Assembly (NCBI GenBank): GCA_015999985.1
Contig: JAECRA010000017.1
Coordinates: 1 to 64,000 of the forward strand
Length of the DNA: 64,000 nucleotides
Reading direction: 5' to 3'
Origin: Comamonadaceae bacterium
GTDB taxonomy: Bacteria > Pseudomonadota > Gammaproteobacteria > Burkholderiales > Burkholderiaceae_C
In this document: positions 40,844-49,083 of the stretch, in pieces
Position numbering within the stretch: the first letter of the stretch is position 1
Layout of the letters: the number at the start of each line of letters is the position of its first letter
The notes under the pieces: generated by a model
The model's input: only the letters and a program-made list of their open reading frames with translations
What the model was told of the DNA's origin: nothing
Databases searched by the model: none
Position numbers and translations under genes: made by a program

Positions 40844-41710
40844 ATGAAAAAGACTATTGCAATCGTCGGCATGGGTGAAATGGGCGCTGGCGTTGCCGGC
40901 CGCCTCATTGAAAACGGCGTTGAAGTCATCACCGTACTGGGTGGCCGCAGCGCAGCCAGTGTGGAGCGCGCTCAACGGGCGGGTGTACGTGTTGTGGCGA
41001 GTGACGCAGAAATGATCGCGCAAGCAGAGGCGTTTCTGTCCATCCTGCCTCCGGCACAAGCGGGTGCATTGGCCGATCGCATTCGACCCGTCATCCAAGC
41101 CACAAAGCCCACAGTCGCTTACGTCGATTGCAATGCGGTAGCACCAGAAACGGTCAAGGCGATCGCTGCGAAGTTCTCCGCCTTGGGGTTGCCATTTGTC
41201 GATGCCGGCATCATTGGACCGCCACCCAAGCCGGGTACCTCTGTCACGCGGTTCTATGCCTCAGGTGCTGATTTAAGCGGTTTTTTGGAGTTGAACTCTT
41301 GTGGCCTCGACGTGCGAGCGCTTGGCTCGGTTCCGGGTGAGGCTTCGGCACTCAAGATGTCGTATGCAGGTATCACCAAGGGGTTTCAGGCCCTCGCAAC
41401 CTCCATGGTCCTTGGGGCTAACGAACATCACGTGACAGAGGCCTTCTTGAACGAGTTGCGTAACAGCCAACCAGTGTTGCTGAAATGGATAGTGAGCGAG
41501 TTGCCGCGCATGATTCCCAAGGCTCATCGGTGGGTGGGCGAGATGAATGAGATTTCTCTATTCCTGAACTCAGAGCAGGGCTCTTCAGAGATGTTTGCTG
41601 GAGCCGCCAAGTTGTACGATGCCGTTGCAGCGGACAACGCGGTGGGAAGCGATTCTGAAAAAATTCAAGCGCTAAGCCAGTTCTTTGCTCGAGCGAAAGA
41701 CGGAGCCTGA
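40844..41710 (+). CDS. NAD(P)-dependent oxidoreductase with DUF1932 C-terminal domain
   Basis: A 288-residue protein of the 6-phosphogluconate/3-hydroxyisobutyrate dehydrogenase superfamily. The N-terminal Rossmann motif is IAIVGMGEMGAGVAGRLIENG, then AFLSILPPAQAGALADRI and VDAGIIGPPPKPGTSVTRFYASG. The C-terminal helical domain (ALKMSYAGITKGFQALATSM, with the lysine of the catalytic K-x-x-x-x-G position) matches DUF1932. I use the ATG at 40844; a TTG at 40829 adds five residues. Oxidation of a small beta-hydroxy acid is likely. It may belong to the regulon of the LysR gene upstream. Confidence 0.88.
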   Translation: MKKTIAIVGMGEMGAGVAGRLIENGVEVITVLGGRSAASVERAQRAGVRVVASDAEMIAQAEAFLSILPPAQAGALADRIRPVIQATKPTVAYVDCNAVAPETVKAIAAKFSALGLPFVDAGIIGPPPKPGTSVTRFYASGADLSGFLELNSCGLDVRALGSVPGEASALKMSYAGITKGFQALATSMVLGANEHHVTEAFLNELRNSQPVLLKWIVSELPRMIPKAHRWVGEMNEISLFLNSEQGSSEMFAGAAKLYDAVAADNAVGSDSEKIQALSQFFARAKDGA

Positions 41711-42100
41711 ATGTAGGGCCTCTCGCTAGAGGATGCGATCCAGGCGTGCTTAGCAAATCATCTGTTCTGGTGGTAGAGCCGAGCGCCTTCTCTGCGCGCA
41801 GCGTGTGCAGATAACCCGAATGCCGAGCGGGAGCTCGGCGGTCCCAGGGGAATGCCAATGCAACCAGCAAAGGCGGGCGGACTCTCTGAGCGTCGCGATA
41901 CGGGATATTCTTTGCCTGCTTGCGCGAAGCGGGCTGTTTGCTTGGACCGCCGAGCTCCCGCTCGGGATTGCGGCCTGGGCAGATAACCCCGAATGCCGAG
42001 AAAAAACGCGGCGGTCCCAGGATAAGCCGGCGCTATGTTTAACCAAGCTCAGCGTGAACGGACAATCCATCACAGAGCCAAATCAATCGCTATCCCAAAC
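41711..42100. repeat. Intergenic stretch with paired REP-like palindromes, family B
   Basis: No gene is seen in these 390 bases. ATAACCCGAATGCCGAGCGG with GAGCTCGGCGGTCCCAGG (41811-41847) and the inverted GGACCGCCGAGCTCCCGCTC (41944 on) form a head-to-head pair about 100 bases apart. A third copy with a disrupted stem (GAATGCCGAGAAAAAACGCG, 41991 on) follows. These are the same words as at 24098 and 52089. Confidence 0.78.
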
Positions 42101-42742
42101 ATGCACGGCCCCGATCCAAAAAACAAACACCCTATGCCGGGGTTTCCGCAGGTGTGCTTCATCAAGAACACCGTGCAAAACCCGAACATCGTCATTGGCG
42201 ACTACACCTACTATGACGATCCTGAAGATTCAGAGAACTTCGAGCGCAACGTTCTCTATCACTTCCCGTTCATTGGCGACAAGCTGATCATTGGTAAGTT
42301 CTGCGCCATTGCACGTGGCGTCAAGTTCATCATGAACGGCGCCAATCACAAGATGTCTGGCATCTCCACCTATCCGTTTCAGATTTTCGGAAGCGGCTGG
42401 GAGAAGGTCATGCCGTCTGCCGAGGATTTGCCTTTCAAGGGTGACACTGTCATCGGCCATGACGTCTGGATCGGCTATGAAGCGCTCATCATGCCCGGGG
42501 TCAAAATCGGGAACGGCGCCATCGTGTCTTCACGTTCGGTGGTGGTGTCTGATGTGCCCCCGTACACCATCGTGGGCGGAAACCCGGCCAAGCCCATCAA
42601 GCAGCGCTTTGCGCCAGAAGATGCGGCCAGCCTCCATGAGATCGCCTGGTGGGACTGGCCTATCGACAAGGTCACCAAGCACTTGGACAAGATCGTGGCT
42701 GGCGACATTGAAGCATTGCGCGTGTGCGCGAACAGTCCTTGA
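42101..42742 (+). CDS. Vat-type xenobiotic O-acetyltransferase (left-handed beta-helix)
   Basis: A 213-residue hexapeptide-repeat acetyltransferase. MHGPDPKNKHPMPGFPQVCF, GDYTYYDDPED, the catalytic histidine region KFIMNGANHKMSGISTYPF, GDTVIGHDVWIGYEALIMPG and VPPYTIVGGNPAKPIKQRF follow the streptogramin A acetyltransferases VatA-VatE almost position by position. I start at 42101 because Vat proteins begin just before HGPDP; an ATG at 42035 would add 22 residues. Chromosomal Vat/CatB homologues acetylate hydroxyl groups of antibiotics or other metabolites, and streptogramin resistance here is inferred only from similarity. It stands alone between repeats. Confidence 0.88.
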   Translation: MHGPDPKNKHPMPGFPQVCFIKNTVQNPNIVIGDYTYYDDPEDSENFERNVLYHFPFIGDKLIIGKFCAIARGVKFIMNGANHKMSGISTYPFQIFGSGWEKVMPSAEDLPFKGDTVIGHDVWIGYEALIMPGVKIGNGAIVSSRSVVVSDVPPYTIVGGNPAKPIKQRFAPEDAASLHEIAWWDWPIDKVTKHLDKIVAGDIEALRVCANSP

Positions 42743-43045
42743 GAGGCTTCTCCTTCCACGTCTTTGTCCCACACGTGGTTGGATCCTTCTGCCGTCATCC
42801 GGGAAAGAAGTCAAAAGAGGTTCCGAATACGATGAATCCCGACGTCGACCAGGTGGAGAAGTCCCGCACAGTAGTGCGATCGTGTGCGGATCCGGCTGTT
42901 CCCTGGGAGCGCCAAGCTCCAGCTTGGCAATTTGGGGTGTCCGTACAAGCGGTAGTGCCAAGGCGGAGCTTGGCGCTCCCAGGCAATACCATCTAACGCA
43001 GCGAACGAAAATTCCTCCAGAACCGAACTCCAACCCAACCCCAAA
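42743..43045. repeat. Intergenic stretch with inverted REP-like pair, family A
   Basis: No gene is seen in these 303 bases. CTGGGAGCGCCAAGCTCCAG (42903 on) and its inverted partner GGAGCTTGGCGCTCCCAGG (42965-42983) face each other around 30 bases of spacer. Other copies lie at 51923-52004 and 63551-63636. The arrangement can fold into one long cruciform or RNA hairpin between the Vat-like and DUF1801 genes. Confidence 0.8.
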
Positions 43046-43408
43046 ATGCAACCCAAGTCTGTAGAAGCTCTTCTCGAAGATATCCGCTTCCTTAGCGAAG
43101 ATCGCCACGCCACTGTCCAAGCGGTCCGTTCCTTGATGAAGAAACTTGCGAAGCCTCTCTCAGAAGAGGTCAAGTACGGAGGCATCCTGTTCGCGTCAGG
43201 AGTTCAGTTCGGTGGCGTGTTCGCATACAAGGATCACGTGTCGGTCGAGTTCTCCAGAGGTGCCTCGATCACCGACACGTGGGGCCATCTGCAAGGCGGT
43301 GGCAAGCTGCGCCGACATATCAAGCTGAAGACTCTCACCGATATCGAGACGACCCACCTGGCCGACTACATCCCTCTGGCTTTGCAGGCGGCGCAAGATG
43401 CCACTTAG
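43046..43408 (+). CDS. DUF1801 domain protein
   Basis: A 120-residue protein. VEALLEDIRFLSEDRHATVQ, AVRSLMKKLAKPLSEEVKYGG, GVFAYKDHVSVEFSRGASIT, GKLRRHIKLKTLTDIE match the DUF1801 (YdhG-like, double-barrel) fold, including the conserved strand with F-A-Y and the late R-H-I-K. Its function is unknown to me; structural relatives are small iron-chaperone-like or ligand-binding proteins. It has no operon partner and lies directly behind a repeat. Confidence 0.82.
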   Translation: MQPKSVEALLEDIRFLSEDRHATVQAVRSLMKKLAKPLSEEVKYGGILFASGVQFGGVFAYKDHVSVEFSRGASITDTWGHLQGGGKLRRHIKLKTLTDIETTHLADYIPLALQAAQDAT

Positions 43409-43533
43409 CGTCTAAACAGAGCACAGAGCTCGTATCAGCCCTGAAGAAAAAGCGCCCTCAGCATGGGCACAGCTTTCCTGCAATGGCCAAGATGGCCATC
43501 ACTGATAGCAAAAGAGCCAGCTTTTCCCGGGCC

Positions 43534-43965
43534 TCACTGACGCATGCCAATCGCCAAACGATTGAACGCACTCATCAGTGCAACGGCAAAGCTCAGGTCC
43601 GAGATTTCCGCATCGCTGAAATGCGCTTTGAGCGGTTCGAAATCCTCATCAGGCGCGTGGGTAGTCGCCACAGCCACCAGCGATTCTGTCCAGGCCAGCG
43701 CCGCTCTTTCACGTTCGTTGAATAAGGCGCTTACGCGCCAGCCTGCCAGGCTATCGAGCTTGGCGTTCGGCACACCGCCCGCGCGCAGAGCCGCTGCGTG
43801 CATTTCCAGGCAGAAGGCGCAGCCATTGATCTGGGAAACCCGCAGGTAGACCAGCTCGATCAGTTGTTTCCCCAAGCTGCTTTTGTCCAGAGCTTTCTTG
43901 GTCAGGCCCAGGCCTTGGTACGCATCAGACGACAGGGTTTGGTAGGGCAATCGAAGTGTGCTCAC
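43534..43965 (-). CDS. AhpD-like carboxymuconolactone decarboxylase family protein
   Basis: A 143-residue protein with the AhpD redox motif CAFCLEMHA (Cys-x-x-Cys followed by the proton-relay histidine), preceded by QLIELVYLRVSQING and followed by GWRVSALFNERERAALAWTESL. The second half ends FAVALMSAFNRLAIGMR. Such proteins act as peroxidases or disulfide reductases, commonly beside flavoproteins. It overlaps the azoreductase-like gene by 41 bp in another frame, so both are translated from one message and may share a redox task. Confidence 0.88.
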   Translation of the reverse strand: MSTLRLPYQTLSSDAYQGLGLTKKALDKSSLGKQLIELVYLRVSQINGCAFCLEMHAAALRAGGVPNAKLDSLAGWRVSALFNERERAALAWTESLVAVATTHAPDEDFEPLKAHFSDAEISDLSFAVALMSAFNRLAIGMRQ

Positions 43966-44575
43966 GAGATATTTCCGGTTGAAGTGAAGGAAAGAGAAAT
44001 GAAGTCAGCGCCTGGCGGGTGTGGGCCAGCGTCTCTATGGTTGGAGACGGGCCTGCCAGGTAAAGAAAGCGAACCTGGTGCAGACCCAGTGTGGACAGAG
44101 CGTGGCGCAGGTAAGGTGTCAGAAAGTCAGGCTGCCTGGCCATGTCGCCAACGCATGCACTCCCCGAACGCACCAGCACCAAGGTCGGGCGATCACGCAG
44201 CAGACCGACCTTGCCTTCTGGCGTGATCGTGAAACTGCGATGGCTGCGCAGTACATGATCGATCCACAGCTTCAGTGTGGCCGGTACAGTGAAGTTGTGC
44301 ATGGGCGTGCTGATCAGAAGGCTGTCAGAAGCTTCCAGTTCACCAATGAGCTGTTCAGAAAGTGCCAAAGCGGGATCATCGACGTGCGCTAAAGATGTGA
44401 TGGCCTTCGCGTACTGAGCAGACACGGGTGCAAGCGGCTGCGCGACAAGACTGCGCGTGGTCATGCGCATGCCGTGTGAGCGAGATTGCCCGTCGCGCAA
44501 AGCCTCCGCCACCAACTGCGCCCCCATCGACTGGCTGCCTGCAGGGCTGCATTCAAGAAAGAAAGTGTGATTCAT
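43925..44575 (-). CDS. NAD(P)H-dependent flavodoxin-fold reductase (azoreductase-like)
   Basis: A 216-residue protein with flavodoxin-like fold: MNHTFFLECSPAGSQSMGAQLVAEAL (FMN phosphate loop, in parts), SDSLLISTPMHNFTVPATLKLWIDHVLRSHRSF (in parts; the P-M-H-N-F-T-V-P flavin loop of AzoR) and LVLVRSGSA. It should reduce quinones, azo or nitro compounds with FMN. I start at the ATG 44575; a reading to 44731 runs back into the GNAT gene. It lies 13 bp behind the GNAT gene and overlaps the AhpD-like gene, giving a three-gene operon. Confidence 0.86.
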   Translation of the reverse strand: MNHTFFLECSPAGSQSMGAQLVAEALRDGQSRSHGMRMTTRSLVAQPLAPVSAQYAKAITSLAHVDDPALALSEQLIGELEASDSLLISTPMHNFTVPATLKLWIDHVLRSHRSFTITPEGKVGLLRDRPTLVLVRSGSACVGDMARQPDFLTPYLRHALSTLGLHQVRFLYLAGPSPTIETLAHTRQALTSFLFPSLQPEISREHTSIALPNPVV

Positions 44576-44588
44576 GGACCTTTGATCC

Positions 44589-45020
44589 TTAAAGAGCCTG
44601 AGTGAAATGCATTCCTTTGGATAGCAAACCTTGGCGGAAATAAAAGCGCTGCGCCAGGGCGTTTCCAAGCCCTGTGTCGAGCACAAAATGAGCGCAATCC
44701 TGCTGCCGCGCCGTCTCGCGCAGCGCCTCAATCAGCACGCCGCCCAGCCCCTGGCTGCGCGCAGCAGCAGTCGCCACCAGGTCATCGACATACAGGAACC
44801 GTCCGTAGATCAGGTTCTCCTGGATGCGGTAGCCCGCTACCCCCATGACTTGATGGCCCTGCCATGCGGCCAGCAAGCGGTAGCCCTGTTCGGCCTGCCG
44901 ACGCGCCTGTGCAGCAAATGAGGCCGCATCGCGCAAGTGGGGTCGCAACTCATGCATGACGTTGAAGCAGGCCACATAGTCCTGCTCGGTGTCAATGAGG
45001 CTCAATCGAAAAGTGCCCAT
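44589..45020 (-). CDS. GNAT family N-acetyltransferase
   Basis: A 143-residue GNAT protein. FRLSLIDTEQDYVACFNVMH begins the fold, GVAGYRIQENLIYGRFLYVDDLVATAAARSQGLGGVLIEAL (in parts) carries the acetyl-CoA loop R-S-Q-G-L-G-G, and HFVLDTGLGNALAQRFYFRQGL ends it. The ATG at 45020 has AAGGAA upstream. It diverges from the MocR regulator 91 bp away, which probably controls this gene and the two redox genes behind it. The acceptor is unknown. Confidence 0.9.
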   Translation of the reverse strand: MGTFRLSLIDTEQDYVACFNVMHELRPHLRDAASFAAQARRQAEQGYRLLAAWQGHQVMGVAGYRIQENLIYGRFLYVDDLVATAAARSQGLGGVLIEALRETARQQDCAHFVLDTGLGNALAQRFYFRQGLLSKGMHFTQAL

Positions 45021-45111
45021 ACCGAATTCCTTGCAGTTAGAGTATGACTTTAGGAAAATCATGGCCTAGGCGAAAGGTGCAAGAATTGAATAAATGAGTG
45101 GGACATAGACA

Positions 45112-46536
45112 ATGGATATGCATCAGCTAAAGCTCAGCAGGGAACACGACGCGCCTATCTATCTGCAGCTGTATGCACGTTTCCGAGATGCGATCACGAC
45201 CGGAAAGCTGCAACCAGGCGACCGAGTGCCTTCTGTGCGAAGCCTGGCCAGTGAGCTGAACCTGGCACGGGGCACCGTTGAAACGGCCTATCAGATGCTG
45301 GGCAGTGAAGGCTATTTCCTCACCCGGGGCCCTGCGGGCACCATCGTCTCTCCACGGCTGGAGACTCGGGGCGAGTCCGACCACCCGGCTGTATCCAAAC
45401 CGCTGGCCCGAACCTCTCCAGGCTCTCAGTCCATTACCGGCGCCATCCGCCCTTTCCAGCTTGGGTTGCCGGCGCTGGATGCATTTCCCCGAAAGACTTG
45501 GGCACGCCTTGAAGGCCGCAACGTGCGCGCGCTGCATCCGGCATCCATGGCGTACCCCGATCCAACAGGGTACGAGCCGCTGCGCCGCGCTATTGCCGCC
45601 TATCTGGGTATTTCACGCGGCATTGCCTGCACGCAGGAGCAGGTGTTTGTGACCGCGGGCTACCGCAGCGGCCTGGATCTGGTTAGCCGTTCGCTGCTGA
45701 CACCCGGCGATACCGGATGGTATGAAGACCCCGGCTACTTATTTGCCCGCCAGTTTCTGGAGCGCGCGGGAATGCGCCTTGAGCCAGTGCCCGTAGATGC
45801 GGAGGGCCTTGAAGTGGAGGTCGGTTTGCAGCGGGCGCCCCATGCGCGTTTCGCCGTGGTCACGCCTACTCACCAGAGTCCCATGGGCATGGCGATGTCA
45901 CTGCCCCGGCGTCTGCAATTGCTGGAATGGGCCAGTCAGCGTCAGGCCTGGATCATTGAGGATGACTACGACAGCGAATTCCGCTACCACGGCAGACCGC
46001 TTCCCGCGCTGAAAAGCCTCGATCGAGACGGGCGCGTGCTCTATACCGGCACCTTCAGCAAGGTGCTGTATCCAGGCTTGCGCCTGGCCTATCTGGTGGT
46101 GCCTGAAACGCTGATTGAAAAATTCAGGGACGCGGCGAATCACGTGGGCGGCCTGGGCTCCATCTTGTCGCAGGCCACTGTGGCCGACTTCATGGAACAA
46201 GGCCACTTTGCCCGCCATCTGCGCAAGATGAGGTCACTGTATGCCACCCGGCGTGGGTTTCTCGTTGACGCGCTCTCGCAGACATTTGGCTCCCGCCTGC
46301 ACGTTCAACCCCAAGCTGGCGGCATTCATGTGCTGGCCCATCTGAACACTTCACAACAAGACAAGGTCTTGGCCAACGCGGCCCAGGCTCAAGGTCTGGC
46401 CGTTGAAGCCTTGAGCAACTGGCGCATGCGAAAGTCGCGGCAAGGTGGGTTGCTCATGGGATTCTCCGGCTTCACCACCGAGCAGCAAGCATTGAAGTCA
46501 GTGGAGCAATTGGCGGCGGTGCTGAACGAATGGTGA
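45112..46536 (+). CDS. MocR family regulator (GntR helix-turn-helix fused to an aminotransferase domain)
   Basis: A 474-residue MocR protein. The GntR domain (residues 10-80) shows PIYLQLYARFRDAITTGKLQ, PGDRVPSVRSLASELNLARGTVETAYQML (in parts). A linker leads to the fold-type I aminotransferase domain (110-470) with FVTAGYRSGLDLVSR, EDPGYLFARQFLERAG, IEDDYDSEFRYHGRPLPAL and the PLP lysine in YTGTFSKVLYPGLRLAYLV. MocR proteins sense PLP or amino compounds. It diverges from the GNAT/azoreductase/AhpD operon, its probable target. Confidence 0.93.
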   Translation: MDMHQLKLSREHDAPIYLQLYARFRDAITTGKLQPGDRVPSVRSLASELNLARGTVETAYQMLGSEGYFLTRGPAGTIVSPRLETRGESDHPAVSKPLARTSPGSQSITGAIRPFQLGLPALDAFPRKTWARLEGRNVRALHPASMAYPDPTGYEPLRRAIAAYLGISRGIACTQEQVFVTAGYRSGLDLVSRSLLTPGDTGWYEDPGYLFARQFLERAGMRLEPVPVDAEGLEVEVGLQRAPHARFAVVTPTHQSPMGMAMSLPRRLQLLEWASQRQAWIIEDDYDSEFRYHGRPLPALKSLDRDGRVLYTGTFSKVLYPGLRLAYLVVPETLIEKFRDAANHVGGLGSILSQATVADFMEQGHFARHLRKMRSLYATRRGFLVDALSQTFGSRLHVQPQAGGIHVLAHLNTSQQDKVLANAAQAQGLAVEALSNWRMRKSRQGGLLMGFSGFTTEQQALKSVEQLAAVLNEW

Positions 46537-46628
46537 TTGCCCGCCCGTGTGGGGCTTTTACTTTCGGCGTCCCACTGAGTCTTGGTGCTCGATCGTGCGA
46601 GCCTTTGAAGGCGAAGGTTCAAGAAACA

Positions 46629-47516
46629 CTATTTCTCATACGTCTCAGCCGGATCGTTGTTCGGCGCTTGAAATGCAGCTTGCAACGAGGGCGGAAACGG
46701 CAAGTTGAGTGAAGTATTGGATGGTGGAATGGGACTCATGAACCACTTGTCAAACATCTTGCGCAGCTCGCCTGAAGCGATGAGCTTCTGAATCTGACCA
46801 TCCACAGCCTGCTTGAATGCATGGTCGTTTCGTCGAAGCATCAAGGCAATGGGCTCCTTGCCCAGTGGTGTGCCCACGATCTTGTAGTCCCGCGGGTTCT
46901 TGAGATTGGCGATGTTCCCGGCCAGTGTGTTGTCGTCCATAGCGAAGGCATCGGCCCTTCCCTGGTCCACCAGAAGCATGCTTTCAGCGTGGTCCTTGGC
47001 GAGGACCAAGTAGAACTTCAACCCGTCTTTTTCCAGCTTTCGAAGGCGCGGCACCAGAGTGGTGCCCGTGGTGGTCACGATGGTCTTGCCTGCCAGGTCC
47101 TCTGTGCGCGTGATGCCGGAGCTTGTCTTGACGGCATAGCGCGCCTCTGTGATGTACGTGGTGTTGGCAAAGTCAACCTGTTCTTTGCGTACCGCGGTGT
47201 TGCTGGTGGAGCCGCATTCCAGGTCAATCGTGCCGTTCTGCAGTAGTGGCATCCGGTTTTGAGACGTGACGACCTGGTAGCGGATATTGGCCTTAGGGAA
47301 GAGGGCGTTGACGATGTTCTCGCAAAGCTCAATGTGGTAGCCCAGAAACTTGCTGCCCCCCAAGGTGTAGGACAGCGGGGCGGATGAGTCCCTGACGCCC
47401 AGAACGATGGTCCCAGAAGAGTTGACTTTGGCCATGGTGCCTGCGTCTTGCGCATGTGCACTGATGGTGGAGATCATGCAGGCCATGACGCCTAAAGCAA
47501 TTTGGTGAATCTTCAT
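46629..47516 (-). CDS. Polar amino acid ABC transporter receptor (GltI-like)
   Basis: A 295-residue periplasmic binding protein of the SBP_bac_3 family. A signal peptide (HQIALGVMACMISTISAHAQ) precedes VNSSGTIVLGVRDSSAPLSY, GYHIELCENIVNAL, IRYQVVTSQNRMPLLQNGTI, DLECGSTSNTAVRKEQVDFA and DLAGKTIVTTTGTTLVPRLR. The R-x-E-Q-V-D-F and C-G-S-T-x-N words match glutamate/aspartate receptors. No permease or ATPase genes are adjacent. It lies 46 bp behind the dialkylglycine decarboxylase gene on the same strand, so it may bring in the amino acid that enzyme uses. Confidence 0.9.
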   Translation of the reverse strand: MKIHQIALGVMACMISTISAHAQDAGTMAKVNSSGTIVLGVRDSSAPLSYTLGGSKFLGYHIELCENIVNALFPKANIRYQVVTSQNRMPLLQNGTIDLECGSTSNTAVRKEQVDFANTTYITEARYAVKTSSGITRTEDLAGKTIVTTTGTTLVPRLRKLEKDGLKFYLVLAKDHAESMLLVDQGRADAFAMDDNTLAGNIANLKNPRDYKIVGTPLGKEPIALMLRRNDHAFKQAVDGQIQKLIASGELRKMFDKWFMSPIPPSNTSLNLPFPPSLQAAFQAPNNDPAETYEK

Positions 47517-47562
47517 GGTTCGCTCCTATACAAACATGGGGAGTGGTGGCAACGGTGTGGAC

Positions 47563-48891
47563 TTATGCGGCTACGAGCTTGGTGCGAGCAATCTCATCCA
47601 GGCTGACTCTCAAAGCCTCATCCAGAATGTCCACACCGCGGTCGATCTCAGACTGCGTGGTCGTCAGCGGAGGGGCTATGCGCCAGACCGATCCGCGCTC
47701 TGGCCGGCGACGGATGTTCATGCTGAGGCCCATCTCATAGCAACGCTGTGTCGTCAGGGCGCCCAGTGCGTGGAACGGCTCGCGTGTATCCCGGCTCTTG
47801 ACCAGCTCCACACCCAACAGCATGCCTTCGCCGCGTACGTCGCCAATGGCCTCATAGCGCGACTGCAGTTCCTCAAGCCGCCTTCTCAGGTATCCGCCCA
47901 TCGTCTGCGCGCGCTCTATCAGGTGTTCTTCCTGGATCGTGCGCAGTACCGCCAAGCCTACGGTGGCGGGCAAGGGGTCGGACACGTGGCTGGTGTAGAA
48001 GGTAAAGCCCTTGGAGTGAATGCTTTCTTCAATCTGCGGCGTGGTGGCCACCGCGGCCAAAGGTAAGCCGCCACCCATGGTCTTGGAGACCGACATGATG
48101 TCTGGCGTCACGCCAAAAAAGTCTGCCGCGTGCCGATGCCCTATGCGACCAAAGGCTGTTTGAGCCTCATCAAAAATCAGCAGCATGTTGCGCTCATCTG
48201 CTGCCTCACGCAGGGCCTTCATATAAGACTTGGGCGGCACTAGCACACCACCCGCGCTGATGATGGGCTCCACAATGATGGCGGCTCGGCGTCCCGTGGA
48301 AGCCATGTCATACATCTTCAGGCCCATCTCCAGACAAGCCAGGGCAGAAGCTTCTCCATCCAGGCCCTGGATGTAGGGGCGGTACAAGTTGGGTTCGGGC
48401 ATCACGAAGACGCCAGGCACGTGCACGCCATAGCCTTTGCGGTCACTGGCAAACGATGCAGCCGAAGCCCCACCGGTCACGCCATGCCATGAGCCACCGA
48501 CAGCCAGGATCTCATAGCCATCCGTGAACATCTTGGCCATGCGCATGGCCACTTCATTGCTCTCCGAGCCGGTGTTGATGAAGATCGATTTGGACAAGCC
48601 CTTGGGCATCCAGTCCTTGGCCATGGTCTCGGCCAGTTGGGCCACCACTTCAGGGATCATGCCGCTGAACATGTGATAGGCCTTTTCACCGGCTTCATGC
48701 ACCGCTTGCACAATGGCCGGGTGGTTGTGGCCTATGGTGGCGCACATCTGGCCGGAAGTGAAATCCAGAATCTCACGCCCGGTGTCGTCTATGACGATGG
48801 AGCCCCTGGCGCTCCTGAACAGGCTGGGGAAAGTATCGCCGCCGTAGCGAACCATGAATTCCTTGGCGGCTTCGCGCAGATGGGTGTTCAT
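47563..48891 (-). CDS. dgdA: 2,2-dialkylglycine decarboxylase (pyruvate), class III aminotransferase family
   Basis: A 442-residue PLP enzyme. LDFTSGQMCATIGHNHP (with Gln48 at the position of the decarboxylase-specific glutamine), VGGSWHGVTGGASAASF, DEAQTAFGRIG, the PLP lysine in MSVSKTMGGGLPLA, FTFYTSHVSDPLPATVGLAVL (in parts) and GLSMNIRRRPERGSVWRIAPP (in parts) follow Burkholderia cepacia DgdA closely. That enzyme decarboxylates 2-aminoisobutyrate or isovaline and passes the amino group to pyruvate. I start at the ATG 48891; the frame to 49620 runs through the divergent LysR gene. The divergent LysR matches the known dgdR-dgdA layout. Confidence 0.86.
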   Translation of the reverse strand: MNTHLREAAKEFMVRYGGDTFPSLFRSARGSIVIDDTGREILDFTSGQMCATIGHNHPAIVQAVHEAGEKAYHMFSGMIPEVVAQLAETMAKDWMPKGLSKSIFINTGSESNEVAMRMAKMFTDGYEILAVGGSWHGVTGGASAASFASDRKGYGVHVPGVFVMPEPNLYRPYIQGLDGEASALACLEMGLKMYDMASTGRRAAIIVEPIISAGGVLVPPKSYMKALREAADERNMLLIFDEAQTAFGRIGHRHAADFFGVTPDIMSVSKTMGGGLPLAAVATTPQIEESIHSKGFTFYTSHVSDPLPATVGLAVLRTIQEEHLIERAQTMGGYLRRRLEELQSRYEAIGDVRGEGMLLGVELVKSRDTREPFHALGALTTQRCYEMGLSMNIRRRPERGSVWRIAPPLTTTQSEIDRGVDILDEALRVSLDEIARTKLVAA

Positions 48892-49083
48892 AATCTTTTC
48901 GGGAATCAGTTGCTGATGGGAAAAGTATTGAAAACTTCCGCCCTGGCGTCCAATGCCGCTTTCGCAAATGGCGCCATCCGTTGCACGCAGGGCCCATGCG
49001 TAAAACGAATCACGTCCCGTGTAAATTCCCAGACACTCGCCTAACATGTGGGGTGATAGCGTGATGCGCAGAGTTAAAGGACT

